A stretch of DNA of 31,656 bases from Zeimonas sp964481165 (GCA_964481165.1 CAYZYC010000014.1:1-31656), one strand, 5' to 3'; numbered from the stretch's first letter, positions 8,727 through 16,258 are shown. Notes: generated from the letters alone by a model not told the origin. A program made the numbers and translations.

Positions 8727-9155
8727 TCAGGGCTCGAGCCTCGGCTTCGCGGAAGCGACCAGCTTCCAGATGCCCGACGCCGAGGCTACGGTTCTCGAAT
8801 CCGCCGCCAGCATACCCCGCAGGAAAACCAGCGACGCCGTCCGGCGAACCACCTCCGGGCGCAGCTCGACGAACTCGCCGATGCGCGTCGCCGAAAGGAA
8901 CTGCATGTCGAACTGGACGGTGACGCAGGGCGTGCCGCCGGCCGCCTCCCATGCCCGCAGCCCGAGCGCGCGGTCGGCGAAGGTCATCAGCATTCCGCCC
9001 TGCACGACACCCAGAAGGTTCGCGTGCTTGCGCTGCGCAACGAACCCGTAGCGGGTGGATTCCGCATCGGCGAGTTCCCAGATCGGCCCGACGTGATCGA
9101 TAAAACCTTCGTCGCGGTGGATCGACCAGCCTTCGCGTGCAGGGTCGATCGTCAT
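8727..9155 (-). CDS. PaaI-family hotdog-fold thioesterase
   Basis: A 142-residue protein with the hotdog thioesterase pattern: HANLLGVVQGGMLMTFADRALG (the central helix with GGxxxxxAD), then CVTVQFDMQFLSATRIGEFVELRPEVVRRTASLVFLRGML and a final SGIWKLV strand. Such enzymes hydrolyse acyl- or aryl-acyl-CoA thioesters in the cytoplasm; the acyl group cannot be deduced. The ATG at 9155 overlaps by 4 bp (ATGA) the stop of a small upstream reading frame, and the next gene starts 25 bp downstream. Its place among sulfur-related genes may be chance or may mark a thioester or persulfide substrate; that is inference. Confidence 0.88.
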   Translation of the reverse strand: MTIDPAREGWSIHRDEGFIDHVGPIWELADAESTRYGFVAQRKHANLLGVVQGGMLMTFADRALGLRAWEAAGGTPCVTVQFDMQFLSATRIGEFVELRPEVVRRTASLVFLRGMLAADSRTVASASGIWKLVASAKPRLEP

Positions 9156-9283
9156 GTGCCTGTTCGAGTGTCGCGGGCGATCCGGCGGATCTCCTCGGGC
9201 GTATGTTCGCCCGCGAGCGGGGTTCCCGGCATCAGGTATTTCCCCTTTGCGACTCCGGCGGCCGGATGCAGCGCCCGACGCAA
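9152..9283 (-). CDS. Possible small ORF (43 aa) coupled to the thioesterase gene
   Basis: An open frame between the MOSC and thioesterase genes ends with TGA overlapping the thioesterase ATG as ATGA. From a TTG at 9283 it gives 43 residues, including KGKYLMPGTPLAGEHTPEEI. An ATG at 9232, preceded by AAGGGG at about 10 bp, gives 26 residues. Codon third positions are mostly G/C like neighbouring genes. I recognise no family. It could be a real small protein, a leader that couples translation, or the remnant of a larger gene. Confidence 0.3.
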   Translation of the reverse strand: MRRALHPAAGVAKGKYLMPGTPLAGEHTPEEIRRIARDTRTGT

Positions 9284-9314
9284 CTGCGCAAGCGGGCCGG
9301 GCCAGCAGGCGGTG

Positions 9315-10019
9315 CTAGGCGCGGGCTTGCGGCCCGTCGACGCGGGCGCTCCAGTCTTCGATCGCGCCTGTCGACAGGCGTCGCTCGACGATTCGGCGCC
9401 ACGACGGCACCAGCGGCAGGGCGAGCGCGTGCGCAAGCGATTCGTCGTCGGCACGGCGGTGGTAGAGCAGTTCGATCAGGCGGGCCAGAGTCCATTGCGG
9501 CCACGGCCTCGCGACGAGTTCGATCGCATCTCCGGCGCCCGCCGTCCCGGGTTCCAGCACACGGCAATACCAGCCGGTGCGCATCGTCTGCTGCACCCGG
9601 CGAGCCATGTCCGGAACGCCGAATCGATCATTGAGCTTCCAGCACGGCTGCCGCCCCTGCGCGATCTGCAGGCGCACGGTCCCGACGCGCAATTCGTCTC
9701 CCAGGCACAGTGCGCTCTCGGTGACACCGCGTGTGCTCAGGTTCTCGCCGAAGGCGCCGGGGGCCTGCAGCACGGCGATCGGCCCCAGTTCCTCGAGCCA
9801 GCGCGCGTAGTGTTCGCGTGCGTAGAGGTGCACCGCCTTGTCGGGCCCGCCGTGGTGATGCGGATCGCCTTGCTCGTCGCCTTCGGCGCCGGCGACGTCG
9901 ACGGGAACGCGTCCTTCGCGAACGTGCTTCGCGATCGCGGTGCGCACTCCCGGACGCGTTCCAGGCACGGCACGGCCGGTGAGCACGGCTTCGATGCGAC
10001 CGATCCGCGTTGTCGCCAT
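9315..10019 (-). CDS. MOSC domain protein (YiiM-like)
   Basis: A 234-residue protein with the MOSC core: VDVAGAEGDEQGDPHHHGGPDKAVHLYAREHYARWL, then PGAFGENLSTRGVTESALCLGDELRVG and IAQGRQPCWKLNDRFG, which carries the conserved cysteine. A C-terminal helical extension (about residues 170-225) matches the YiiM layout. MOSC proteins bind molybdenum cofactor or sulfur through this cysteine; YiiM-type proteins reduce N-hydroxylated compounds in some species. The ATG at 10019 is 17 bp downstream of the DsrE-like stop, so the two are probably cotranscribed. An open frame extends far upstream but is only a shadow across the DsrE-like gene. Confidence 0.87.
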   Translation of the reverse strand: MATTRIGRIEAVLTGRAVPGTRPGVRTAIAKHVREGRVPVDVAGAEGDEQGDPHHHGGPDKAVHLYAREHYARWLEELGPIAVLQAPGAFGENLSTRGVTESALCLGDELRVGTVRLQIAQGRQPCWKLNDRFGVPDMARRVQQTMRTGWYCRVLEPGTAGAGDAIELVARPWPQWTLARLIELLYHRRADDESLAHALALPLVPSWRRIVERRLSTGAIEDWSARVDGPQARA

Positions 10020-10036
10020 GGCGTTGCCGTGCCCCC

Positions 10037-10468
10037 TCAGGGCTTGATGTAGGCGAAGCCTTCGTGCAGCTGCAGCTGCGCGATGCGCGCGACGCCCGAA
10101 GGCGTGAAACCGGCGTCCATCACGAACTGCTCGCGGCTCAGGTTCCGGTTCCCGAGGGTGATCTCGCAGATCTCGAACGTGACGCCTCGTGCGGTCAGTG
10201 ACGAGATCAGCGCCGGATACTGGATATCGGGGTTCTTCCTGTCCTTCGCGCCTTCCATCAGGAAGTCGACGCCGTCGGCATGCGTGACGACGACGATCTT
10301 CGTCTTCGGCACCGTGTCGAGGTGATTGCGGATATTGCGCAACGCCTTGGTCGCCTGCGATGCGCTGTCGTCGATGTGGTAGACCACCTTGTCCTGCGCG
10401 TGCACGGCCGCCGTCCCGCTCGCCAGCGCTGCCATCGCCGTCCAGAAGAACCACTTTCCGATGTTCAT
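10037..10468 (-). CDS. Secreted DsrE-family protein
   Basis: A 143-residue protein with a signal peptide (MNIGKWFFWTAMAALASGTAAVHAQ) followed by a DsrE/DsrF-like fold: KVVYHIDDS, ALRNIRNHLD, KIVVVTHADGVDFLMEGA and GVTFEICEITLGNRNL. DsrE relatives handle sulfur atoms in tetramers, but the usual reactive cysteine is not clearly placed here: the mature protein has one Cys, in FEICEIT. The ATG has GGAGGT about 7 bp upstream. It is the first gene of a minus-strand run with MOSC, thioesterase and persulfide-dioxygenase-like genes. It is divergent from the membrane protein at 10576. A periplasmic location is inferred from the leader. Confidence 0.85.
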   Translation of the reverse strand: MNIGKWFFWTAMAALASGTAAVHAQDKVVYHIDDSASQATKALRNIRNHLDTVPKTKIVVVTHADGVDFLMEGAKDRKNPDIQYPALISSLTARGVTFEICEITLGNRNLSREQFVMDAGFTPSGVARIAQLQLHEGFAYIKP

Positions 10469-10575
10469 CGCGTGACCTCCATCGTGGATCATGGGTTGCG
10501 AGACTCGGAGCCAGTGTACCGTTCGAACCTGATAGCCTGACTCCCTCGTTCCGATCGCCGCACGACAATCGCTCG

Positions 10576-11646
10576 ATGAACGCACCGGCCCCGCTGCCCG
10601 TCGACGACGTCTCCGGCAACGACTCGGAGAGCGCACCGGCACGCGGCGGTGCGAGGAAGTGGCTGCGCCTCGCAGCTGGCCTGCTGCTGCTCGCCGTGGT
10701 GGTTGCGCTGGCCGGGCCGCAGCGCATCGTCGCGGTCCTGCGCGGCGCGAACCCCGGCTGGCTCGCGCTCGGCCTCGTCGCGAACGTCGTGGCCAACATC
10801 GTTTCCGCGCTGCGCTGGCGCGAACTGAGCCGATGGCTGGACCTGCGCGTGCCACGCGCCTGGGCCGTCGTCGCGTATTTCCGCGGCGTGGCAGTCAACG
10901 CGTTGATGCCCGGTGCCGTGGTCGGCGGCGACATGCTGCGCGCGTGGTCGTTGCAGCGACTCGGCTACCCGGCGCTCGAGTCGGGGTTCAGCGTTCTGCT
11001 CGACCGATCGAGCGGACTGTGGATGCTGTTCGTGATCGGGTTTCTCGCGCTCGCGTGGGGTGCGGACAGCGCGATCATGGCGGCGCTGGTCGGCCGCTGG
11101 CACGTTCTCGACGGCTGGCCGCTCGCCTCGGTCGCGACGACGATAGCGATAGCGGCGCTGCTCCTGCCTTTGCTCGTGCTGCTGGTACTGCCGCTGTGGC
11201 TGCCGCGGCACGCCAGCCCGCGGCTGCTGCGTTTGCGCCGAGCACTGCGCCGCGGCCACATGGGCCGGCAGTATCTCGTGCAGGTCGCGCTGTCGACGAT
11301 CGTGCAATTGCTCTCGATCGTGTCGCTCGTGTGTGCGGCGCGTGCACTGCAGGTCGAACTGCCGTTCTGGGTGATCGCGGCCTGCGCCGTCCCTATCTTC
11401 GTAATGGCTACGCTGCCCGTGAGTTTCGGCGGCTGGGGGACACGCGAGGCAGCCTCGGCCGTCACGCTCGGTGCGTTCGGGGTCGCCGCGCCGATGGCGG
11501 TCACGATCTCGATGATCTACGGCGTGTACGCGTTGCTTCAGGCTGCGGGCGGGCTGCTGCCCGTGCCGGAAGCGGCGGCGGGCAGCTTCACTTCCACCCG
11601 CAGCCCGCCCGGCGGCGCGGAAAGCAGCGACACGCTTCCGCCATAG
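10576..11646 (+). CDS. LPG_synthase_TM / UPF0104 family integral membrane protein
   Basis: A 356-residue polytopic inner-membrane protein related to the flippase half of MprF, without the MprF catalytic domain. Seen in order: an N-terminal segment LRLAAGLLLLAVVVALAG, the FRGVAVNALMPGAVVGGDMLRAW motif typical of the family, then further hydrophobic helices and LPVSFGGWGTREAA. Family members are proposed to move lipids or lipid-linked molecules. The ATG is an assigned start with only a weak ribosome binding site. The last 109 bp overlap tail to tail with the convergent kinase gene, so the final residues (SFTSTRSPPGGAESSDTLPP) are probably a nonconserved tail. The substrate is unknown. Confidence 0.85.
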   Translation: MNAPAPLPVDDVSGNDSESAPARGGARKWLRLAAGLLLLAVVVALAGPQRIVAVLRGANPGWLALGLVANVVANIVSALRWRELSRWLDLRVPRAWAVVAYFRGVAVNALMPGAVVGGDMLRAWSLQRLGYPALESGFSVLLDRSSGLWMLFVIGFLALAWGADSAIMAALVGRWHVLDGWPLASVATTIAIAALLLPLLVLLVLPLWLPRHASPRLLRLRRALRRGHMGRQYLVQVALSTIVQLLSIVSLVCAARALQVELPFWVIAACAVPIFVMATLPVSFGGWGTREAASAVTLGAFGVAAPMAVTISMIYGVYALLQAAGGLLPVPEAAAGSFTSTRSPPGGAESSDTLPP

Positions 11647-12965
11647 AGCGAAACGAGTTCGCGCACGATGCCGAGGCCCAGGCCGCTGCCCGGCACCGCT
11701 TCGTCCAGGCGTACGCCGCGCATCATCGCATTCTCGCGTCCTTCCGCGGCGATTCCCGGTCCGTCGTCCTCGATGGCGATCTGGAGCAGGTCGCCGCCCG
11801 GCTCCTTTTCCGACCATGCGGCGACGTGCACCTCGCTTTGCGCCCACTTGCAGGCGTTGTCCAGCAGGTTGCCGACGATTTCCTGCAGGTCTTCGCTCTC
11901 TCCCGCAAAGCCGAGATCGGGTTCGATGCGCTCGCAGCGCAGCCGCAGGCCGCGCTCGGCGTGCACGCGCTCCATGACCCGTATCAGGCCGCTGATCGTC
12001 GGTTCGACCGCGACGCGTGCACCGGGCAGGGCATGAGCGGCGGCGGCACGCGCTCTCGCCAGATGCCAGTCGACATGTCGCCGGGCCACGTGCACCTGCT
12101 CGCGCACCAGCGAGGCCAGCGCGGCGTCGCGCGGATCGGTCGCCGACGCGGCAGCCTGCGACAGGACCGCCAGCGGGGTCTTCACCGAGTGCGCCAGGTT
12201 GCCCGCCTGCGTGCGTGCCCTCGCCACCACTTCGGCGTTGCGATCGAGCACGCGGTTGAAGTCGTCCACCAGAGGCTGCACTTCGGCGGGAAACGTCTCT
12301 TCGATGCGTCGAGACCGTCCTTCGTGCACGGCGGCGAGTGACCGTTGCAGGACTCCCAGCGGTGCCAATCCCACCATGACCTGCGCCACCGACGCGGCGC
12401 CGAGCAGGGCAAGCAGGATGGCCAGCGACGTCGCAAGGACCCCGTTGAAACGGGCGATCGCCTCGGTCGTCTCGCCGAGATCCGCGGCGACGATCAGTCG
12501 CCACGGCGTCGCCGTCGTTGTGTCCTGCGCCACGGTACGCTCGACCATCATCAAGTGCGAGCCGTCGGGACCGGCCACTTCGTGGGCGTGCACCTCGCCG
12601 TCCGTCAGCGCGTCTTCCGGCGGCTCCAGCGTGGCATCCCACAGGGATCTCGAGCGCAGGACACCGCGCAGCGGCGTGCCGTCCGCGCGATCGATCTGCC
12701 AGTAGAGGCCGGAGTAGGGACGCGACCAGCGCGGATCGGTCAGCGTGCGCGGATCGAGCTTCGGCTGGCCGGCGGCATCGAATTCGAGTCGAGCCGTGAC
12801 CTCGTCGAGCTGGGTCGTCAACGACGCGCTGAACTGGCGCATCACGTGGTCGCGGAACAGGCCCGACAGCAGCCAGCCGAACAGCACCAGCGCGACGAGC
12901 ATCGCCGACAGCGTGACGACCAGCAGCCGGAAGCGCAGCGAGCGCCGCTTTCGGTTGCCGGCCAT
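11538..12965 (-). CDS. PhoQ-like sensor histidine kinase
   Basis: A 475-residue membrane kinase. Two membrane segments (about 14-38 and 176-200) flank a periplasmic sensor domain of roughly 135 residues. After a HAMP-like linker comes the H-box LAHSVKTPLAVL with H259, close to the PhoQ form. N (NLLDNACKWA), G1 (DDGPGI) and G2 (GSGLGLGI) boxes follow. The start lies 3 bp after the stop of the response regulator gene. The sensor domain is not obviously as acidic as enterobacterial PhoQ, so the stimulus is unknown. The C-terminus overlaps the convergent membrane protein gene by 109 bp. The kinase domain is intact. Confidence 0.92.
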   Translation of the reverse strand: MAGNRKRRSLRFRLLVVTLSAMLVALVLFGWLLSGLFRDHVMRQFSASLTTQLDEVTARLEFDAAGQPKLDPRTLTDPRWSRPYSGLYWQIDRADGTPLRGVLRSRSLWDATLEPPEDALTDGEVHAHEVAGPDGSHLMMVERTVAQDTTTATPWRLIVAADLGETTEAIARFNGVLATSLAILLALLGAASVAQVMVGLAPLGVLQRSLAAVHEGRSRRIEETFPAEVQPLVDDFNRVLDRNAEVVARARTQAGNLAHSVKTPLAVLSQAAASATDPRDAALASLVREQVHVARRHVDWHLARARAAAAHALPGARVAVEPTISGLIRVMERVHAERGLRLRCERIEPDLGFAGESEDLQEIVGNLLDNACKWAQSEVHVAAWSEKEPGGDLLQIAIEDDGPGIAAEGRENAMMRGVRLDEAVPGSGLGLGIVRELVSLYGGSVSLLSAPPGGLRVEVKLPAAASGTGSSPPAA

Positions 12966-12968
12966 GGC

Positions 12969-13631
12969 TCAATCCGCAGCAGAGAGGCGGTAGCCCATTC
13001 CGCGAACGGTTTCGATCGTACCGGGCGGGAGCTTGCGGCGCAGGCGGCCGATGAAGACCTCGATGACGTTGGAGTCGAGGTCGAAGTCCTGGTCGTACAG
13101 GTGCTCGGTCAGCTCGGTGCGCGAAACGATCGCGCCCGGCCGATGCATCAGGTAGGACAGCAGCCGGAACTCCTGGCTCGTCAGCGAGACGGTTTCCCCG
13201 TCGCAGGTGACGCGACCGCTGCGCGTATCCAGCGTCAGCGGGCCGTGCTGCAACAGCGGCGATGCCAGGCCTTGCGCTCGACGAATCAGTGCCCGGACCC
13301 GTGCCAGCAACTCCTCCATGTGGAATGGCTTGGTCAGGTAATCGTCGGCACCGGCATCGATGCCGGTCACCTTCTCGTGCCAGCGGTCGCGCGCCGTGAG
13401 AATGAGCACCGGCATCGTCCGGCCTTCCTCGCGCCATCGCTTCAGTACCGTCAGACCGTCGAGCTGCGGCAGGCCGAGGTCGAGGATCACCGCGTCGAAA
13501 GGCTCGTGCGCACCCAGGTAATGCGCATCGCGCCCGTTGTCGGAATCGTCGACGGCATAGCCGGCCTGCGTCAGGCCGGCGTGCAGTTGCGCACGCAGCG
13601 TCGGGTCGTCCTCGACGAGCAGCAGTCTCAT
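12969..13631 (-). CDS. OmpR/PhoB-type response regulator
   Basis: A 220-residue regulator with receiver domain MRLLLVEDDPTLRAQL, phosphoacceptor D51 in DAVILDLGLP, LTARD and DDYLTKPF. A winged-helix output domain follows, with LTSQEFRLLSYLMHRPG and SNVIEVFIGRLRRKL. The ATG at 13631 begins the receiver fold; an in-frame ATG at 13724 would add unrelated residues. It sits between a PepSY gene (25 bp upstream) and its kinase (3 bp downstream), so the three form an operon. It is one of two candidates for binding the CTGAA-type repeats in this window. Confidence 0.94.
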   Translation of the reverse strand: MRLLLVEDDPTLRAQLHAGLTQAGYAVDDSDNGRDAHYLGAHEPFDAVILDLGLPQLDGLTVLKRWREEGRTMPVLILTARDRWHEKVTGIDAGADDYLTKPFHMEELLARVRALIRRAQGLASPLLQHGPLTLDTRSGRVTCDGETVSLTSQEFRLLSYLMHRPGAIVSRTELTEHLYDQDFDLDSNVIEVFIGRLRRKLPPGTIETVRGMGYRLSAAD

Positions 13632-13656
13632 GCGGTCGATTCGCGCGGGGCTGCGA

Positions 13657-14013
13657 TCACCTCGGTCGGGGACTCGACGGCGCGGACCGGTGCGACTCTT
13701 TCTGCTTCGTTTCGAGCACGTCACCGGTTCCCGCGTCGACTTCGAGCTTCATCAGCTGTCCGCCCGCCTGCAGCAGTCTGATCTCGTAGATCCAGCGTTC
13801 GTCCTCGCGTTCGAGTTCGAGCTCGAGCACCTGCCCCGGATGCGTTCGACTCAACCGATCCAGCAGCGTCGGCAACGGCAGCACCTCGCCGGCCCGCACG
13901 GCCGCCCGCGCAAGCTCGTGATCGGATCGGTCGCTCGCGCCGGCACCGGGCAGCACGAACAGGCCGCTCAGTGCAAGCGCAAGAACGCAGGACGGAATGA
14001 AGAAGCGGGTCAT
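13657..14013 (-). CDS. Secreted PepSY domain protein, first gene of the kinase operon
   Basis: A 118-residue protein with a signal peptide (MTRFFIPSCVLALALSGLFVLPGAGA) and one PepSY domain: LARAAVRAGEVLPLPTLLDR, VLELELEREDERWIYEIRLL and MKLEVDAGTGDVLE. PepSY proteins often accompany envelope two-component systems and are thought to modulate sensors or proteases. The ATG at 14013 starts the signal peptide; the frame is open to 14067. There is no clear ribosome binding site, and a -10-like GACAAT (14020-14025) would start transcription at or near the ATG, so a leaderless mRNA is possible. A four-hexamer repeat element lies just upstream. Confidence 0.88.
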   Translation of the reverse strand: MTRFFIPSCVLALALSGLFVLPGAGASDRSDHELARAAVRAGEVLPLPTLLDRLSRTHPGQVLELELEREDERWIYEIRLLQAGGQLMKLEVDAGTGDVLETKQKESHRSAPSSPRPR

Positions 14014-14036
14014 GACTCGATTGTCGTTGCAGGAAG

Positions 14037-14075
14037 CTGAACGGTACATGAACACGGCCTTCAGCACCGGTTCAG
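14037..14075. promoter_or_regulatory. Four-hexamer CTGAA-type element, divergent PepSY operon / cytochrome promoter region
   Basis: Plus-strand hexamers CTGAAC (14037-14042), ATGAAC (14048-14053), CTTCAG (14059-14064) and GTTCAG (14070-14075) start exactly every 11 bp. The first two are direct repeats; the last two are the same motif inverted. An 11-bp gap separates the element from a minus-strand GACAAT (14020-14025). OmpR-family regulators such as PhoP and PmrA bind hexamer repeats of this period next to the -10. The pattern is seen directly; binding is inferred. Confidence 0.65.
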
Positions 14076-14175
14076 GGCCGGCCGCGAAGAATGACGCCGA
14101 CGATCATGCAGGAGTTCCCATGGATGCCATCCGTTCAGCAGCGTCGCACCGCGCTCGGCTGCAGGCTACCGCGCT

Positions 14176-14502
14176 GTGCATCGGCGTCTCGACAGCCACT
14201 ACGGCACCGACGCATCACTGGGCGCCACGGCGCAGCGGCAGATCGACGCCTGGCTGCGGGCGCATGCCGGTACCTGCAAGCGTGTCGCCGAGGCGCCTCC
14301 GCAGGACCGCATCACCCGGTCTGCCTGGTTCGAACGCAAGCACCGGGAGATCGAACCGGCGGTGTGGAAGCTCGCAAGCGTCCGGAGTGCCGCCAACTGC
14401 GGTGCCTGTCATTCCGCGGCCGATCGCGGCCGCTTCGACGACGACGACCTGCTGATCCCTATGGGCCTCGATGCTCGTCGGCGCCGGGCCTGGAACGAAT
14501 GA
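14176..14502 (+). pseudogene. Diheme cytochrome c (Dhc)-like gene missing its N-terminal heme half
   Basis: From a GTG at 14176 this frame reads 108 residues: LDSHYGTDASLGATAQRQIDAWL, then RITRSAWFERKHREI and ANCGACHSAADRGRF with one CxxCH heme motif. This matches the C-terminal part of small diheme cytochromes that sit beside cytochrome b561 genes. The usual signal peptide and first CxxCH are absent. Upstream, related-looking pieces occur in different frames: EFPWMPS in the frame of 14091, and APRSAAGYRAV in the frame of the ORF. The ATG at 14120, with a GGAG before it, is in a third frame. This suggests deletion plus frameshift. A real truncated protein lacking export, or a sequencing error, remain possible. 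The cytochrome b gene starts 17 bp downstream. Confidence 0.6.
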
Positions 14503-14518
14503 CTTACCGGGAACCACA

Positions 14519-15277
14519 ATGAACACAGCACCCGTCTGCCGGACGGTCGTCTCGCCGGTCGCAGCACCTGCTTCGCGCCGTCGCGTCGTCGACGCACCCA
14601 CGCGCATGTTCCACTGGCTTTTCGCGCTCAGTTTCCTCGGTGCGTACGTGACGGCCGACGGCGAACGCTGGCGCGCGTTGCACGCGACGCTCGGCTACAC
14701 GCTGGCAGCGTTGCTGGCATTCCGCGTGCTGTACGGACTGGTCGGACCGCGGCACGCCCGCCTGGTACCGTTGTTTCGCAGACTGGCCGGTGCGCCGACC
14801 TGGTTGCGTTCGCTCGTCGACGCAGTGCGCCGCGGCGGGTCGCAAGGAGTCAACTGGCGCCATGGCCAGAACCTGCTGACTGCGCTGGCCGTGGTGGCGT
14901 TGTTGTTGCTGGCGCTGCCGCTCACGATCAGCGGCTACGCGACGTTCAGTGATTGGGGCGATAGTCGCGGCGGCGAAATGCTGGCGGACGTGCACGAGTT
15001 CTTCGGCGAGGCCATCCTTGCCGTCGTGTTCGTCCACCTGGGTCTGATCGCCGGGTTGAGCCTGCTCAGGGGGAAAAACCAGGCGCTGCCGATGTGGAGC
15101 GGCTATGTCGACGGCGCCGGACCGGACGTTGCGAAGCACAACCGCACGTGGCTCGCCGCGCTGCTGCTCGTGTTCGTCGTCGCCTTCGTCGGTTGGCAAT
15201 GGCAGCAGTCACCTTCGGGCCTGGTACCCGGCAATGCGTGGGCGCAGGCGCCGCATGACGGACACGACGACGACTGA
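14519..15277 (+). CDS. Cytochrome b561-type (Ni/Fe-hydrogenase b-like) membrane protein
   Basis: A 252-residue inner-membrane diheme b-type cytochrome. It has RVVDAPTRMFHWLFALSFLGAYVTA with a heme-ligand-type His in the first helix, then LHATLGYTLAALLAFRVLYGLVGPRHA, a helix around LLTALAVVALLLLALPLTISGYATF and DVHEFFGEAILAVVFVHLGLIAGLSLL. A further C-terminal helix ends in AWAQAPHDGHDDD. The ATG at 14519 is preferred over an in-frame ATG at 14471, which overlaps the cytochrome c frame and gives a non-membrane lead. It would pass electrons between quinol and a periplasmic cytochrome c, but its partner gene just upstream looks broken. The convergent GT2 gene ends 15 bp away. Confidence 0.9.
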   Translation: MNTAPVCRTVVSPVAAPASRRRVVDAPTRMFHWLFALSFLGAYVTADGERWRALHATLGYTLAALLAFRVLYGLVGPRHARLVPLFRRLAGAPTWLRSLVDAVRRGGSQGVNWRHGQNLLTALAVVALLLLALPLTISGYATFSDWGDSRGGEMLADVHEFFGEAILAVVFVHLGLIAGLSLLRGKNQALPMWSGYVDGAGPDVAKHNRTWLAALLLVFVVAFVGWQWQQSPSGLVPGNAWAQAPHDGHDDD

Positions 15278-15292
15278 CGCCGTAGGGCCAGG

Positions 15293-16258
15293 TCACGAAG
15301 ACACGCAATCGACATCGACGGGGACCTTTTCGAGCTCCCGGGACGCGCGCAGCAGATACGGCTTCTTCCGCTGCGATTCATGGTAGGTGCGCATCACCAG
15401 GTCGGCCAGGAAGCCGGTGGTGACGAGTTGGACGCCGCTGATCGTCAGCAGCAGCCCGAGTACGAGCAGCGGACGGCCTCCGATGTCGGCTCCCAGCAGC
15501 TTCTGCAGCGCGAGATAGCCGTTCACCAGCATGCCGGCGCCAAACAGGAACAGCCCGAGCCCGCCGAAGAAGTGCATCGGACGCTGGCCGTACTTCTTCA
15601 GGAACACCATCAGCATCAGGTCGCTCGCCACTTTCAGCGTACGCGCGATGCCGTACTTCGAACGGCCGGCGCGCCTGGGATGGTGCTTCACTTCCATCTG
15701 CGTCATGCGCGCGCCGTTCAGGCTCGCGAGAATGGGAATGTAGCGATGCAACTCCCCGTACAGGCTCAGGTTCTTCGCCACCTCCCGCCGGAACAGCTTC
15801 AGCGTGCATCCGTAGTCGCGGATGTTCACTCCGGTGAGGCCGCGAATCAGAAAATTGGCGAACCGGCTCGGAATCCTGCGCAACAGCAGGCCGTCCTGGC
15901 GGTTCGCACGGATTCCGGCGACGACATCCCACTGCCCCTGCCGCAGCACCTGCATCATCGGTGGAATGTCATGGGGATCGTTCTGCAGATCGCCGTCGAG
16001 CAGGACGATCAGCGCGCCTTCGGCCGCATCGATGCCGGCGGCCATCGCGGTCGTCTGTCCGTAGTTGCGGTTCAACACGAGCAGGCGTGTTCCCGGATGG
16101 CCGACGCGATCGATCTCGGCAACCGTGCCGTCGGTGGATCCGTCGTCGACGAAGATCACTTCGTGCTCGATTCCGCTCAGCGCTTCGGCGATGCGCGTCA
16201 CCAGCGGCGCGATGTTCGCTTTCTCGTTCATCACGGGTATGACGACCGACAGCAACAT
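15293..16258 (-). CDS. GT2 family polyprenyl-phosphate glycosyltransferase (ArnC/DPM1-like)
   Basis: A 321-residue GT-A glycosyltransferase: MLLSVVIPVMNEKANI, FVDDGSTDGT, NRNYGQTTAMAAGID and the metal-binding LLDGDLQNDP. Two C-terminal membrane helices follow (FFGGLGLFLFGAGMLVNGYLAL and PLLVLGLLLTISGVQL). Family members charge undecaprenyl phosphate with a sugar on the cytoplasmic face. The ATG directly follows the GT39 stop with no gap. With GT39 and eptA upstream it probably makes the lipid-linked donor used by GT39. No arnA, arnB or arnD is present here, so aminoarabinose cannot be assumed; hexose, hexosamine or another sugar is possible. Confidence 0.92.
   Translation of the reverse strand: MLLSVVIPVMNEKANIAPLVTRIAEALSGIEHEVIFVDDGSTDGTVAEIDRVGHPGTRLLVLNRNYGQTTAMAAGIDAAEGALIVLLDGDLQNDPHDIPPMMQVLRQGQWDVVAGIRANRQDGLLLRRIPSRFANFLIRGLTGVNIRDYGCTLKLFRREVAKNLSLYGELHRYIPILASLNGARMTQMEVKHHPRRAGRSKYGIARTLKVASDLMLMVFLKKYGQRPMHFFGGLGLFLFGAGMLVNGYLALQKLLGADIGGRPLLVLGLLLTISGVQLVTTGFLADLVMRTYHESQRKKPYLLRASRELEKVPVDVDCVSS

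Noticed and set aside
10489..13437. A 982-residue minus-strand open frame
   Set aside because: Shadow of the kinase and regulator genes in another frame, with no recognisable motif.
14471..14518. Upstream ATG for the cytochrome b gene
   Set aside because: It overlaps the cytochrome c frame and adds a nonconserved lead; ATG 14519 starts just before the conserved region.
15278..15292. Terminator between the convergent cytochrome b and GT2 genes
   Set aside because: Only 15 bp, with no stem and no T-run.
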